Part shown: in pieces, positions 31,101 to 41,639 of the stretch | Position numbering within the stretch: the first letter of the stretch is position 1 | How the letters are laid out: each line of letters begins with the position of its first letter | Source of the DNA: Congeria kusceri | Taxonomy: Eukaryota > Mollusca > Bivalvia > Myida > Dreissenidae | Length of the DNA: 64,000 nt | Assembly: GCA_027627225.1 (NCBI GenBank) | Contig: CM051038.1 | Coordinates: 38,234,341 to 38,298,340 of the forward strand | Direction of reading: 5' to 3' | Program-made: the position numbers and the translations under genes | The notes under the pieces: model-generated | The model's database searches: none | What the model was told of the DNA's origin: nothing | The model's input: only the letters and a program-made list of their open reading frames with translations

Positions 31101-32730
31101 TCGACATTTATCACATGTGCTAATCAAGCTATATGAGCCCATTTAGCCCAGTTAGACATAGCAAAAGACCGCAAGATGCTGAACTTACTGTCTGTTTTTG
31201 TTTTATCTGTAAATAAAATATGCATTTCAAACTCGATTTAGGCCAGTGAAATGTACAACTGGCCTGTAATTTTTTCCCTTTCGTAGGGCAGTCTGGCTTG
31301 TAAATTTTGACAGTCTTTCGCCATGTCTGCCAGTGGTTAGCATGTGAGACTTTTGGAGGTTGTGGGTTCGAGCCCTGACAGTGGCGTATTTTTTTCTCTT
31401 TTTACTGCTTTCTTAGGATTTATTTGGATTTATTAGTATTTTAAGACAAAGATAGAAATATATGAAAATTTGTAAACAAGTCCCTTTAAAGTCAATCATT
31501 AATTACATTTATTTGTGTTCATTATTTTACTTATTTAAGTGAACTAAACCATAAGTTACAGTGGTGTAATGGATGTGGTACCCTACAATGGACTACCAAG
31601 AGTTTGATCATTCTCGGAAGCTGTGCTGAACATAACTATAGCAATGATAGCATAACTTGTTAGCGCTTCGCGTATATTGAGCTACTTTTTATATGGGCAA
31701 TATACGCTGCATCACATAAGGACCATTAGGTAAGGACCATTTCTGTGGTGGACAATTTTCCTTCTTTGTCTATATTGTTCCGACAAGATATTGATCGCAA
31801 CTTTCACGTCCCAAAATTAGATAGTTGTTGTGAACGTATTGCAATGAAAGTTACATACCTAGGCAAAGAAACCATTCCTAATTAATGTTCCATAAATATT
31901 TGTATAATGACACTTTCATTTTGGATAAATAAAAAATTTAAATCTACGCATCTTTGCATTTTTAAATAAATCTCGATAACCAAAGCTGTGATGAGTGTGT
32001 TCAATTTTATCGATAATCTGCTAACACAGGGCATTGCGTCATTTCTATTTCTCTGTTGATTCTTTTAATAAAGTTAAAGGTGTACACAAGACAAAATAAT
32101 GGTGGTCTGTACATAAATGTAGTAGATGAATACACAGGTTTACCTCGGAATCTATGTATCTCCTAGGCAAATTTTGGCATATGATAAGCAGTTTAGGTGT
32201 TGTCTATGTAAACTACCTCAATGGATAACTTCATTGTTGCAAATAATAGGAATTGATGAAAATTTAACCTTTCAGGTTTCCACCATATAAAGCTTTGAAA
32301 AAGGTGCTTTGGCGATAAGACGTTCCCATGAATTTAGCCCTATATAAAAAGTAACACATAATTTGTGGCACGTCTTATAAATAAGACGATAATTACTGCT
32401 CCGTGTATTTGTTTGTTTGATTTGCATTTGTGGGCTTGTATATGCTAAGTGTGAGTATGCAATCGTGTTAGGGCTATAACACTGGCATCTCTTGATACTA
32501 TTTCTTTAAGCACAAATATTCAATATAGTAGTTTGCAACCTTCCACTCAGAAAAAAATACCAATGCCACTGGCATAGAGACAATTCAATGACATATTCAC
32601 TGACTTGAAAGAATTGAGTTATTAAAGGTTTTCAAAATTTGACAATTATTGTAAAAGCTGATAAAACTACATGCAGGTGAGTCCAAACGTATAGAATAAC
32701 CTTGGCAGCATATCCCAAAATTCGAATCAT
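27518..32730 (-). CDS. TMEM177: TMEM177-family mitochondrial membrane protein, gene B (complete if the proposed first exon is right)
   Basis: Exons in order: 32701-32730 (proposed), 30820-30975, 29804-29930, 27518-28137. Phases 0, 0 and 1 close to 933 nt, giving 310 residues; human TMEM177 has 311. Hallmarks: a hydrophobic N-terminal segment (WLLVGSAFAGGVYRV), CFIGIPKHFL where the family has VVGIPASFL, LSEQAKKFALTSEI where the family has LSREAQKFALAREV, two central membrane segments (about 173-187 and 197-217), and IKGGIEYFEKLLERN (242-255) matching the GGVEFYEKLL signature. In mammals the protein is in the mitochondrial inner membrane and binds COX20, stabilising COX2 assembly. Head-to-head with gene A, which has the same intron positions and phases. 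The assignment is by motif recognition; overall similarity is modest. Confidence 0.75.
28187..28448 (+). mobile_element. TGAGGCG inverted-repeat element, copy 7
   Basis: Full length, both internal palindromes intact (GCCTGAGCAGTCCGCACAGG and GCCTGTGCGTACTGCACAGG), ends TGAGGCGCGTCGTGG and ACTATACGCCTCT, TA on both sides. Lies 50 bp from the last exon of TMEM177 gene B, in its intron. Confidence 0.88.
29119..29518. repeat. inverted-repeat element (AATAAGACATCAA type), copy A
   Basis: Left end AATAAGACATCAAACAT, right end TTGATGTCTTATT. Shares ACTGTTTTATTA and TTGATTTTACCACAAAA with the copy at 57016-57288. In the intron of TMEM177 gene B. Confidence 0.55.
29804..29930 (-). CDS. TMEM177: TMEM177 gene B, exon 3
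   Basis: Acceptor GTCCACAG, donor GTAAGT. Encodes VADNFLLRDISPQDFAEIKF through TKPCCFI. Phase in 0, out 1, identical to exon 36109-36238 of gene A. Confidence 0.78.
30339..30777 (+). repeat. dispersed ~435-bp repeat, copy B
   Basis: Second copy of the repeat at 15971-16406, beginning TTAAAGGGACGTATTGACGG and ending TTGATATGCCCTGG. It ends 43 bp from an exon of TMEM177 gene B. Confidence 0.65.
30820..30975 (-). CDS. TMEM177: TMEM177 gene B, exon 2
   Basis: Acceptor TTCCTCACAG, donor GTAAAG. Encodes TTPWLLVGSAFAGGVYRVMN through DPYLNNLINE. Phase 0/0. A dispersed repeat ends 43 bp from the donor side. Confidence 0.75.
31322..31492 (+). repeat. tRNA-like SINE fragment
   Basis: GCCAGTGGTTAGCATGTGAG..GGGTTCGAGCCCTGACAG has A-box and B-box-like sequences, followed by an AT-rich tail ending AAGTCCCTTTAAAG. 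The same GGGNCTTTAA-type end appears at 15971, 29738, 30339 and 50556. In the first intron of TMEM177 gene B. Confidence 0.5.
31670..32378. mobile_element. covarying hairpin-ended element, copy A
   Basis: About 709 bp, aligning along its length with 62016-62753 at roughly 70 percent. The left end is a 10-bp stem GCGTATATTG/CAATATACGC around the 18-nt loop AGCTACTTTTTATATGGG. The right end is a stem ATAAGACG/CGTCTTAT around TTAGCCCTATATAAAAAGTAAC. The two loop sequences are inverted copies of each other. No ORF. See findings for the compensatory changes. Confidence 0.75.
32701..32730 (-). CDS. TMEM177: TMEM177 gene B, proposed first coding exon
   Basis: ATG at 32730 followed by MIRILGYAAK, then AAG|GTTATT. 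The phase (0) fits the next acceptor at 30975 and the total length then equals the family length. The donor is weak (T at +3), so this is a proposal. Confidence 0.45.
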
Positions 32731-33462
32731 GTCATTTGCAGTACATGGGCGCAGCCATATTGCTGTGCTTGATTTAGTACGTTATAACTTATGTATTTGA
32801 TTATCGGTTGTATCCTTGATCGAGTAGGCCTCTTGTCTATCCGAGAATGGCAATGCAATGACCTTCTTCGCATTCGAGTTCTTTTGGAGGATTATAATAT
32901 TATCTAGGAAAATATGGTATGGTTATCATAATTACAACAAATAAAATGTATTCAAGTGTTGATTTTCTAAGATATACGTACGGACAAACACTTTATCATA
33001 CATTTTCGCGACTTATGTAAGTGACCAGTGAAGGTTACAGACAACTAAACAGTAAACACACACACATAATACGCATGATTTAACCACTAAATAATGAAAT
33101 AATAATACACCTGCGTCTATGTGAAGCTGAAAATTAAACATATGAGAAAACTGATTTATTTTAAAGTGTATTATATCATTCAGATGCCCATTTTCAAATT
33201 CATCTTGTTGGTTAAGGGTTACCATATCCATTTCTTAGGGTTTGACATGGATGATTTTTTTTTTTTCACACATTATAAGATCATTTTATTACATTGAAAT
33301 AATCATGAGAGGTGCGTTGGGGTAAGCAGCCTTATTTCAGCTGATAAAATGACAGATCAGGGCCCTGATTTACCCTGTACCGAAAAAATTATCTGGAGCA
33401 CTGACTGGATTGTTTATAATTCAACCCCAGTATGTCATTTATGATTGTCATCCATTTCACAG
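32731..33462. promoter_or_regulatory. probable bidirectional promoter region of the two TMEM177 genes
   Basis: Space between the proposed start of gene B and the first recognised exon of gene A. The unrecognised first exon of gene A should lie here. Two possible starts (ATG near 32794 with donor CGA|GTAGGC, and ATG near 32949 with donor AT|GTAAGT) were seen, but neither is convincing. Confidence 0.4.
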
Positions 33463-33648
33463 ATTGGCCAGCTAAGTGTCGGTCAGCGAAACCTGTTGAT
33501 ATCGGGGGGCCTGATGGCTGGCTGGGTGGCGGGAACGTGGCTGCCCAACACAGCGGGTCTGCAGTGGCTCCGGGACCTCATCGCCTCCAACATCGGCCTC
33601 TACAAGGAGGTCAGGCTGGAGCCAAGAACACACGAGCTGCTTCAAGAG
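33463..33648 (+). CDS. TMEM177: TMEM177 gene A, first recognised exon
   Basis: Acceptor TTTCACAG, donor GTACAA. 62 codons from IGQLSVGQRNLL to THELLQE. Noticeably GC-richer than its surroundings. Confidence 0.75.
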
Positions 33649-36600
33649 GTACAATCAGGCCTGATGACTATGAACATTCTTAGTCTTAATCTTAAACATT
33701 TAGTCATGGAAATTAAAGCTCAAATGTAACAAGCATACTCATTTGTCATTTTTCTCAAGCCCGCCTGTGGTCAGCTGGACTTAGTTGTCACAATGGCGGT
33801 TTACAGTATGTGGGTCTGTGAATGCGTCGTCCGATCTTGTCCCAAGGCTTCCGTTAATGGGCGTCTGGACGTAAATTACGCCTGAAAATTGCAGTCGTAC
33901 GTCCATTTTACAAACAGCGGGAGTCCTTTGTACGTCCAAATATTCGCATGTACGTTGTTTGCAAATACACCGGACGTACAGAGCCCGACAGGATATCAAA
34001 TCCGGTCATGCGTATTACTGTATTACTGCGCCATACTTGACCCCGCCTCCAATCAATTGTCTGAGGTGCATTGCTCAGCGAGTGGCCAATATTGATTTTC
34101 ATAACTCCGCCTACGATTCTGCTGTAAGTGTCCCGCTATCCAATCAGCCGATTAATTCGAGCGTCGTCCTTATATAGTTTTTTCACATGTTTGCTTGACA
34201 GCGGCTGTTTGCCAAACTAATTAATGCCCTACAGAAGCATTATCATCTTTTGTATTTGCCCTACAGAAGCATTATCATCTTTTGTATTTGCCTTGTAATT
34301 CGGTTATGGTCATTAACAAAAATACGGACGTGTTGAGTATTTAATTGGTACTCGGTAAGTGATAACCGTTTTCGGGTTTATTTGATCCTGATACGCAAAT
34401 TTTTGACTCGAATATCAAATAACAAGATTTTTATTATGTAAATTGATCATTGTATGCATTTGGTATATAAACATAATGATTTTGTCTATGCATTTAATGG
34501 TTAATGTGCAATGACTTCAAATGGATAAAATTTGAAATATAAAATGTATGATTATTTTTTATTTATTTAAGATTAAGCAGGCAAGATCACTATTAACATT
34601 TTATTGCACTCATCTATTTTATTGACGTTGATGAATGGTAAATGTATTTGAAAAAGATTGTTATTTAATGTCATTGAAGCTAAGAAATGAAATATATAAA
34701 ACATATAAACATTTTCTTTATAGTTTTTCAATTATAATTAAAAAAACACAACCAACAGGACCGACGTCCACAGTGATTTACATACTGTGATAATGAATAA
34801 ACTTGGGGCTTCCAATTTATTATACTGGGTCTTCCAAAATCAAAAGGTTGGAAGTCAGGACTTCCAGAAAAAAAATCTTAGTGGAAGCGCTGTTGTCCGG
34901 ACTGTTAATTCATCATTCATCAGGGAATTTGAAAATAACTTGCCACAAATGTTCACGCATGTGTAGAAGGTGTGTTGCGCGCAAGACCTGTGTCTCGCAC
35001 TCAAAGGTCAAGATCACAATTAGAGGTCAAAGAAGATCTGCTTGTTTGAAAATGTGATTTTAAAATAATGACATTACAAGTTGCTTTCTGGACAACAGGC
35101 ATCTAGTTCCTAATTTGAGACTAAGTGTGAGATCTAGATAATTCATAGTCTTGGGGCCAAGGCTTTTTGTGTCACCTGAAAAGGCAACATATGAGGCGCA
35201 TCGTGAGAAAACGGGTCTTAAGGCATGTGCGTAAAGTGTCTTCCCGGATTAGCCTGTGCAATCCGCACAGGCTACTCCAGGACGGCACTTTCCGCCTACA
35301 GTGAATTTATGTTTAGAAGAGACTTCCTTCAAACATAAAATACCATAAAAGCGGAAAGTACCATCCCGGATTAGCCTGTGCGGACTGCACAGGCTAATCC
35401 GGGACGACACTTAACGCACATGCATTAAGTCCAGTTTTCCCACGACAACCCTCATATAGGGGTTACTTTTGGTGGCGGCAGCAGTGTTCTCGGCGGCGGT
35501 GGTGGCGGCGGCGGTGGTGGCGGCGGCGGTGGTGGCGGCGGCGGCTTCCACTTAAGTTTGTGCAGACAACAACTTTCGGAGTTTTAGTGCCATCATTATG
35601 ACACTTGATTGAAGTGTTAGTAGGCATAAATGGAAGGTTAAGTTCGGTTTTCAGCATGATTGCTCTTATAGTACTTGAGTTATGCCCCATCAGGCGACAC
35701 ATCTGACTTGCGGGGTTCTAGTCTACCTTATAATTTTATCAGTTACTTTTAGGTTGAATACGAACTTAAGCTAGCATCAGAGTTTTCTGTCACTGTTTTT
35801 CGTGTGGCCTTCTGAAGCCTTAATCGAACTAGGTGTATTGTTAGAAAGAGGTGAATTTGAATAGCAGTCATTGTAGTTTGTTTGTTGTTTTGTAAGATGT
35901 ATGATGACATGCTTTCACTATCAATGATTTTATCTAGGGAAGTAGGGTACATGTATACCAGTTACTGGTAAAACAGTAAAACTTCAAACATACAACATAC
36001 GACCAGATAAGAAGCGTAGATGCAGAACATACTAATGGAGAATCACAAGCAACGCACACAAAAATATCATCGGGGTGTATTCATTTTACACACACAATTT
36101 CTTTGCAGGTCATTGCAGATATCAACGCATCTAGAATAACACCTGTCCGCGCAGACAAACTTGACTTCCGGTTAACCAACAGACTGTATCCAAACTACCA
36201 TTTTAAGGGCAGCTCAAAACTATCAGGGGCTCTTATAGGTAACCATAAAGTATTATCTGTAGTTTTTGCAATTCCGAACTGTTCTATTTCTGATCTAACA
36301 GGGTACATGTACATTAATAGTGTTTTATCCAGGAAGGCAGAGGGGCATGGTGCAATATTATCAAAAAGGGCATTTTAGCTGTGTCCTTTTAAAAGGGCAC
36401 ATGTGTTTCAGTGTATTGGCTATTGGTATCATATTTATATATACAAATTTTATATAAATTTTATAAAAAACAAACATATAAAAGCATTTTGTCACATTGT
36501 TGTACCAAATACAAGTTTTGGCACACGCAATATTTAATATTCACTAGGATTGTTTGTTGTATATCTGCCGAACGCATTCATTTTATGTAATTCTCTTTAT

Positions 36601-39156
36601 ATAATGTGAGTAGTATGCGGCGTGTTTTAATATAAATTTGATTGTCCATAACGTATGGAGAAATTTAGGAAGCAAGTTCTGTGGATCACATAATTATATT
36701 CTTAGTAATTATAAATCGATACTTTTTATTTACAAACCTAAAGATTAGTAGCAATTATATTATTACCTTTCAGTTCCGTCTGTCCTCCGTTTGCAAGACG
36801 GCATTTTCCGTGTTTCACAAATATAAGCAACAAGTTAATCAAAAAAACTTTTTCATTAATTATTGTCCGACGATTTAACACACAAGTACAAAAACAATAT
36901 ACAAAAAGATAATTTACTGTATGTCCAATGCACTGACCAGAACTTCCCTACCTATGTAAGGTTTTGATTAGGAAAGTTTGAAAATAAAATAGAATCTGTA
37001 ATGAAAAGTTACATCTTAAATGACACGTCCAGGAATATTTTATAGGGGCTAATTTTTTTTTGACATTTGGGGCCCAAACGGTGTTGACAGGTAAGTCATA
37101 TTTGACACGAATACCAATATACAACTTGGTTCCCTTTCACACCTTAAGTCTCTAGACAAAAGAACCCCACAACCGGTATTTGACCCGAAGTTAAGATACT
37201 AAAGGTTTCGTCAATCTATTAAGTACATTTAATAAAAAATCATATATCACCTAAATATATATTAGTTTCTACACGTAAGTACTACAAGTCCATTTTTCAG
37301 GTGTCAGTATTTGTAATTTTACATTTTCGCAGTGCTAAAATTATTTGTCAATGGAAATAATGAATCATTTTAATTCAAAAAATAAATCCGTAACGAACAC
37401 GGATAGTGAGAGGGGGAATGTCCAGTCTAAGAGTTGACTTTAAGTATCATTATGTTAAGCGTATACGCATCATCAATTAGACCTAAATGTCACCACTTTA
37501 GTCGGATTAAGAATCAGGTTCCAGAATCAAGCTGACAATCATTAGTACAGTAATCGCTTAAATCAAATCGCTTAGAAACGTGTGTGGCAATAAATAGAGC
37601 ATAGTAATCTATTTAATCAAATCGATTAGAAATGCATGTATGCAATAAATCGAGCACAGTCAGAGCGACAATACCAGTAAACAGCGGCTGCCCTTTTCGC
37701 AGACATAGGGCAGATAACAGTGGTCAAGAGGCAATTAAGATCGTTATTGATTAGGGCGAGTGGCGGATTTGCCTTTGAAAAGGGAAAAGTGGCGCTTCTA
37801 AAAAGGGGCATGGCGCCGTGCCTCGCAAAAAGGGCCTGGATAAAACACTAAATTAATCAGTGAATGTTTTTTTCATCGTTAAAATATGACGAAGGACAAA
37901 ATGTTTTTGTTCATCCGAGAAATAGTTATGCAAATTAAGAAACTTATCGGTATTTTGTGTAAATACTCATATTTAGCTGCCTTTTATTTTTGTCCATGTT
38001 AATTCTATAATATGAACTGCAGTGGTTGCTTATACCGTCATTCAATTTTTGACTTCCTACAGTATTTCAACAGTGAGAACAAATTAACCGCGCATTTGTA
38101 ACATTAAAAAAAATCTGAATCCTGATAAAATATTTGAGGCGTGTCGTAGGAAAACCGGGCTTAATGCATCTGCATAAAGTGTCATCCTGGATCAGCCTGT
38201 CCAGTATGCACAGGCTTATCCGGGACAATACTTTCCGCTTGTATGGTATTTTCTGTTACAAGGAAGTCTCTTCTAAACATAAATCCACTGTAGGTGGAAA
38301 GTGTCGGAACTAATCCGGAACTACACTTTACGCACATGCATTAAGCCCAGTTTTCCCACGACACCCCTCATTTGTATATAAAGTAAAACTATACTTTCAA
38401 CCTGATAAAAAATATTGTCCACTCAAAAATTTAAATTGTAGCGATTCTGTTCTATTTTTAGACCTGCCAATTGGGATGCGTCAGAATGCTCGCGATGTGT
38501 TCTACATCCACTGTATGCTGGAGATCAAAGACCACCTGATTCACACCAGTCTGCTGGAAAGGGACGAGAAGAAGTTCCTACTAGCTGAAGCAATCATGTA
38601 CACAGAGGACGATTACATACTTTTCCGGAGTTTATTTGGTGCCTCACTTATAGCAACTGTTTCTGGTATTGTTCACTACATTGGGACTGTAGCTTATAAG
38701 CAGATAGCAAGCTTATCTGATATCGGACCTCTCATATTTTCGCCAGACTCAATAAAAGCTGGACTGTTCCGCAAAGAAAGGTGGAGCATACATTTGTTGC
38801 GAGCTGTTCATTACTTGTCTGTGATGAGTGTTGTTTGTACGGGAGTTTGCGTTTATTGGCTAGGTCGAGGAATGTACGCCACCAGTCAGGAGGAAAAAGT
38901 GGCAGAGCAGATTACAAAGTTAGGACCTGCTTACTTGAAAGGAGGGGTGGATTACTATAACAAGCGTATACTAACGAATAAAATAAGACGGGAGATTCTT
39001 CACGAAGTCTGGCTGTTTGATAAAGATGGGAATTATTCGTCAGAGAGATTAGGAAATAGATATTTTCCGAAGACTTTGCCATTGACTGTCAAGTGGCAGA
39101 TGTATTTGGACAAACTCAACCAATTCAATGCAGACACTTCTAAAACGTGGTCATGA
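33463..39156 (+). CDS. TMEM177: TMEM177-family mitochondrial membrane protein, gene A (first exon not found)
   Basis: Exons 33463-33648, 36109-36238 and 38462-39156, phases 0 and 1, give 336 residues plus a missing short N-terminus. Features: hydrophobic start (NLLISGGLMAGWVAGTWLP), HELLQEVIADI where the family has LQSLFQEVLQDI, KFLLAEAIMYTE where the family has KFALAREVVYLE, two membrane segments (around LFGASLIATVSGIVHYIG and SVMSVVCTGVCVYWLG), and YLKGGVDYYNKRILTNK for the GGVEFYEKLL signature. Intron positions and phases equal those of gene B on the other strand, so the two arose by inverted duplication. The proteins are now very different outside the signatures. The upstream in-frame stop at 33442 shows that an earlier exon must supply the start. 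Confidence 0.72.
34226..34290. repeat. 32-bp tandem duplication
   Basis: CCCTACAGAAGCATTATCAT..CTTTTGTATTTG occurs twice in a row without differences. Confidence 0.95.
35191..35455 (+). mobile_element. TGAGGCG inverted-repeat element, copy 8 (nested insertion)
   Basis: Full length with both internal palindromes (GCCTGTGCAATCCGCACAGG and GCCTGTGCGGACTGCACAGG). Left flank AACATA, right flank TATAGGGG. The paralogous uninterrupted site at 27212-27230 reads (in reverse) ATATAGG, so the insertion duplicated a TA (or ATAT). Confidence 0.9.
35470..35553 (+). repeat. GGC/GGT-rich microsatellite
   Basis: GGTGGCGGCGGC repeated for about 80 bp, strongly G-rich on the plus strand and able to form G-quadruplexes. 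In reverse it encodes only a His/Arg-rich run in a spurious frame. Confidence 0.9.
36109..36238 (+). CDS. TMEM177: TMEM177 gene A, second recognised exon
   Basis: Acceptor CTTTGCAG, donor GTAACC. Encodes VIADINASRITPVRADKLDF through SKLSGALI. Phase in 0, out 1. Confidence 0.78.
36318..37850. mobile_element. ~1.5-kb inverted-repeat element (TAGTGTTTTATCCAGG type)
   Basis: Left end TAGTGTTTTATCCAGGAAGG..AGGGGCATGG, right end GGGGCATGGCGC..GGGCCTGGATAAAACACTA. No long ORF. In the last intron of TMEM177 gene A, 80 bp after the second exon. Confidence 0.6.
37551..37664. repeat. ~57-bp tandem duplication inside the 1.5-kb element
   Basis: AATCAAATCG.TTAGAAA.G..TGTGT.GCAATAAAT.GAGCA occurs twice with about 15 percent differences. 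Confidence 0.7.
38134..38372 (-). mobile_element. TGAGGCG inverted-repeat element, copy 9
   Basis: Reverse spacer orientation (CTTGTATGGTATTTTCTGTT). Ends TGAGGCGTGTCGTAGG and CCCACGACACCCCTCA. The right palindrome has lost one arm. It ends 90 bp before the last exon of TMEM177 gene A. Confidence 0.85.
38462..39156 (+). CDS. TMEM177: TMEM177 gene A, last exon with stop
   Basis: Acceptor ATTTTTAG, starts (D)LPIGMRQNARDVFYIH and ends TSKTWS-TGA. Contains both membrane segments and the GGVDYYNK signature; the C-terminal DKDGNYSSERLGNRYFPKTL resembles the human C-terminal region. Confidence 0.85.
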
Positions 39157-39923
39157 AATCTACGGTAGAAACTGTATTGATGGGCTAATTAAAATATTAT
39201 TTAAGAGATCCACATGTTTTACAGATTATTGATTTTTATGCATACTTGCATACATTGCAAACAATTGCACAATTTAATGTATGTTTCCATGACTACAAAA
39301 GCTTGAGAAAAGCTTAAGTATACTTACAATACAAAGGAAGGACTTTTTGGTGTGCCGGCAATACCCAATCAGTTTTAAAATAATTAAGTACTTAGTGAGT
39401 GAATTACATTGCTCCATACAATGAACAGTTGATTGTTGGAACTACTCGCATTGAGTAAAACAAGCATAACACACAAATGGTTTGAAATTATTATTAAATT
39501 AATATGTCTGCCATTATACAACCTTACATGAAAGATGCAATCAAGATACTACTATATACAGGTCACATGACACATTTTCTTTGTGATTGACCAATATTTA
39601 AGCTAACTTTCTAGAGTATTCGTATAGGAATGGATTTTTGTCAGTCATCAAATTTTGAATTAATTGAGTTAATGGTGTTTCATAATTTGGTATTTAGTAC
39701 TATTTACACAAATATGCACCTTATTTGTTGTTCTGAATACATAAAAGTAGGCTACATTTCATTTGTGAAATCCCATTGCAGTGTTTTCCTCACAACCTTG
39801 GGAGTGGTACTGGTTCCAGTCTTATAGGAAAAAAAGATTAAGAATGTTAAATTATTGTTAACACTTTCCTGATGAACTGACAAAAAGTACAATGTATGTA
39901 AAAACAATTCAGGATGCAAAAAC

Positions 39924-39929
39924 AATAAA
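39924..39929 (+). terminator. candidate poly(A) signal of TMEM177 gene A
   Basis: AATAAA 768 nt after the stop; no earlier AATAAA was seen. Confidence 0.35.
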
Positions 39930-40230
39930 AGGATGTAAAAACAATAAGTTACAATGAATTAACTCTAAAACAACTTACTTTCCTTTGCTATCTCAATGCC
40001 CGAACCAGTCACTGCATGGAGGTTGTCATTTGAGTAAAATTAAAGTTAAGTACAGGTACATTGTTAATCTTTGCAGGATCTGTTTGAAAATTGACCAAAA
40101 AAATTCAGAGGTTTGTGAATGTGTTAACTTCATATTGAAAAATTGGTATATAAATTGGATTGTGAATGACACTTTTTTCTGTTACCAAATTTACGTAGAG
40201 GGAAAATGCTGCATTGCTCTGCATTTACTG

Positions 40231-40314
40231 CAGGACAAGATCTCTCACCTCCAGACTGGAGGACAAGATCTCTCACCTCCAAACTGCAGGACAAGATCTC
40301 TCACCTCCAAACTT
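40231..40314. repeat. 28-bp tandem repeat, three units
   Basis: GGACAAGATCTCTCACCTCC plus an 8-bp linker (AGACTGGA, AAACTGCA) at 40233, 40261 and 40289. Each unit carries an AGATCT palindrome. Confidence 0.95.
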
Positions 40315-40962
40315 GTTTACCTCGTAATAGTAGAGCAGTAATCTTGCATATCACATGTGATTCCTTTTTTGTAAATGTTCTGTTAAATTATGCATATGGA
40401 TGTGTCTTTATTTTTCTGCAATTAAATCAATGTATATTTTTATCTGTTGGCCTTCTGGTCCGGGCCATCCAGCAATATAGTCCTTGCAATGTGTGGTTTA
40501 GGGTGGAAATGCATACAATAGTACAAATATAACTGTGTTTCCACTTTTTATTTGTTTATGTGTGTATTACACAGTTTATTACTTCTCCGCTGAAGCTTCA
40601 TGATGAGTGGACATGTGGGGATGTCCCCTAATCGCACCTAATTTACTTACAGTAATACCCAGCTTATACGACCACTTGTGGTCTTAAAGCTGCTGCTTCA
40701 CTTATTATTAGACATATATAACTGAGGCTGTAAAAGTTATGATACTCATTGAAGGCAATCAGTTAAGCATCACTAAGTAGTATAATAGCAATACAAATAA
40801 TAGCAGACTTTACGACTCATTTTAGAAAACCCTTCTACCACTGTTTAGTATGTGATATTAAAAATGTGATGTTTTTTCTGTGGCACATAGTTGTTGTAAT
40901 TTGGGGTTGTTTATGAACATACCAGATGCTTGTCCACTAGTTGACTAAAAACGAAAGATTAT

Positions 40963-41203
40963 ATGTGGCGCGTCATGAGAAAACCGGTCATAATGCATGT
41001 GCGTAAAGTGTCGTCCCGGATTAGCCTGTGCAGTCTGCACAGGCTAATCCGGGATGGCACTCCGCTTTTATGGTATTTTCTGTTTCAAGGAGGTCTCTTC
41101 TAAACATAAATCCACTGTAGGCGGAAAGTGCCGTCCCGGATTAGCCTGTGCAGACACTTTACGCACATGCATTATGACAGGTTTTCCCACGACGTGCCTC
41201 ATA
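40963..41203 (-). mobile_element. TGAGGCG inverted-repeat element, copy 10
   Basis: Starts TGTGGCGCGTCATGAG, ends CACGACGTGCCTCA, TA on each side. Left palindrome perfect (AGCCTGTGCAGTCTGCACAGGCT); right palindrome reduced to one arm. Confidence 0.88.
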
Positions 41204-41309
41204 TAATATTTTTAAATGGTTTTAGTATTTCCATTCATTGATAAATTTCTTTTAAACATATTGCCTGACATAAATTAGACATAATCGTACAAATAACAGT
41301 TTCTTCATG

Positions 41310-41420
41310 TAAATATCTTGTGCACCTTGTTGAGATTGAACCTGGGTCCAGGGCGTGAGAGGTGGACACTAACCGCATCACTGAAGTATTTCGTACTTGG
41401 AAAACTGTTAGTGCTACTTG
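41310..41420 (-). repeat. tRNA-like fragment
   Basis: On the minus strand, GGACCCAGGTTCAATCTCAA is B-box-like, preceded by GTTAGTGTCCACC. Probably a decayed tRNA-derived SINE. Confidence 0.35.
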
Positions 41421-41639
41421 TAGTTTCCGATGTATGTCCTGTAAACAACGGAACTCCAGAAGTTATATCGATCGGCCATATAGGCCATATGTTAATTTCA
41501 CAACAACCGTATAAATTATTATTGGTAGTTATTATAGATTATAAATAGCTGAAAAACGTCTTTTGAAATTGGTTTAAAACAATGCGTAGTAATGATTTGA
41601 TCAGTGTATTTTGAAGTTTGGTAAATGTGTCAACAATGT

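Larger units (their letters stand above)
35164..35724 (-). mobile_element. hairpin-ended tandem element (GTCGCC type), minus orientation, interrupted by an insertion
   Basis: Reverse-oriented relative of 26578-27252: begins TTTTTGTGTCACCTGAAAAG..GCAACATAT and ends CATCAGGCGACACATCTGAC..GGGGTTCTAGT. A TGAGGCG element (35191-35455) has split it just inside the hairpin end. A GGC/GGT repeat replaces part of the interior. Confidence 0.75.
39157..40962. other. region between convergent TMEM177-A and ACAA1, left part
   Basis: AT-rich 3' flank of gene A. Apart from the poly(A) candidate and the 28-bp tandem repeat, no gene or recognisable element was seen. Confidence 0.5.

Noticed and set aside
32738..32762. 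ATGGCTGCGCCCATG as start of TMEM177 gene B
   Set aside because: That frame stops after eight codons without a usable donor; the ATG at 32730 gives the right phase and length.
32949..33018. ATG with a good donor (GTAAGT) as first exon of TMEM177 gene A
   Set aside because: It ends in phase 2, whereas the next exon needs phase 0 at the best acceptor; it would require a poorer acceptor inside the exon.
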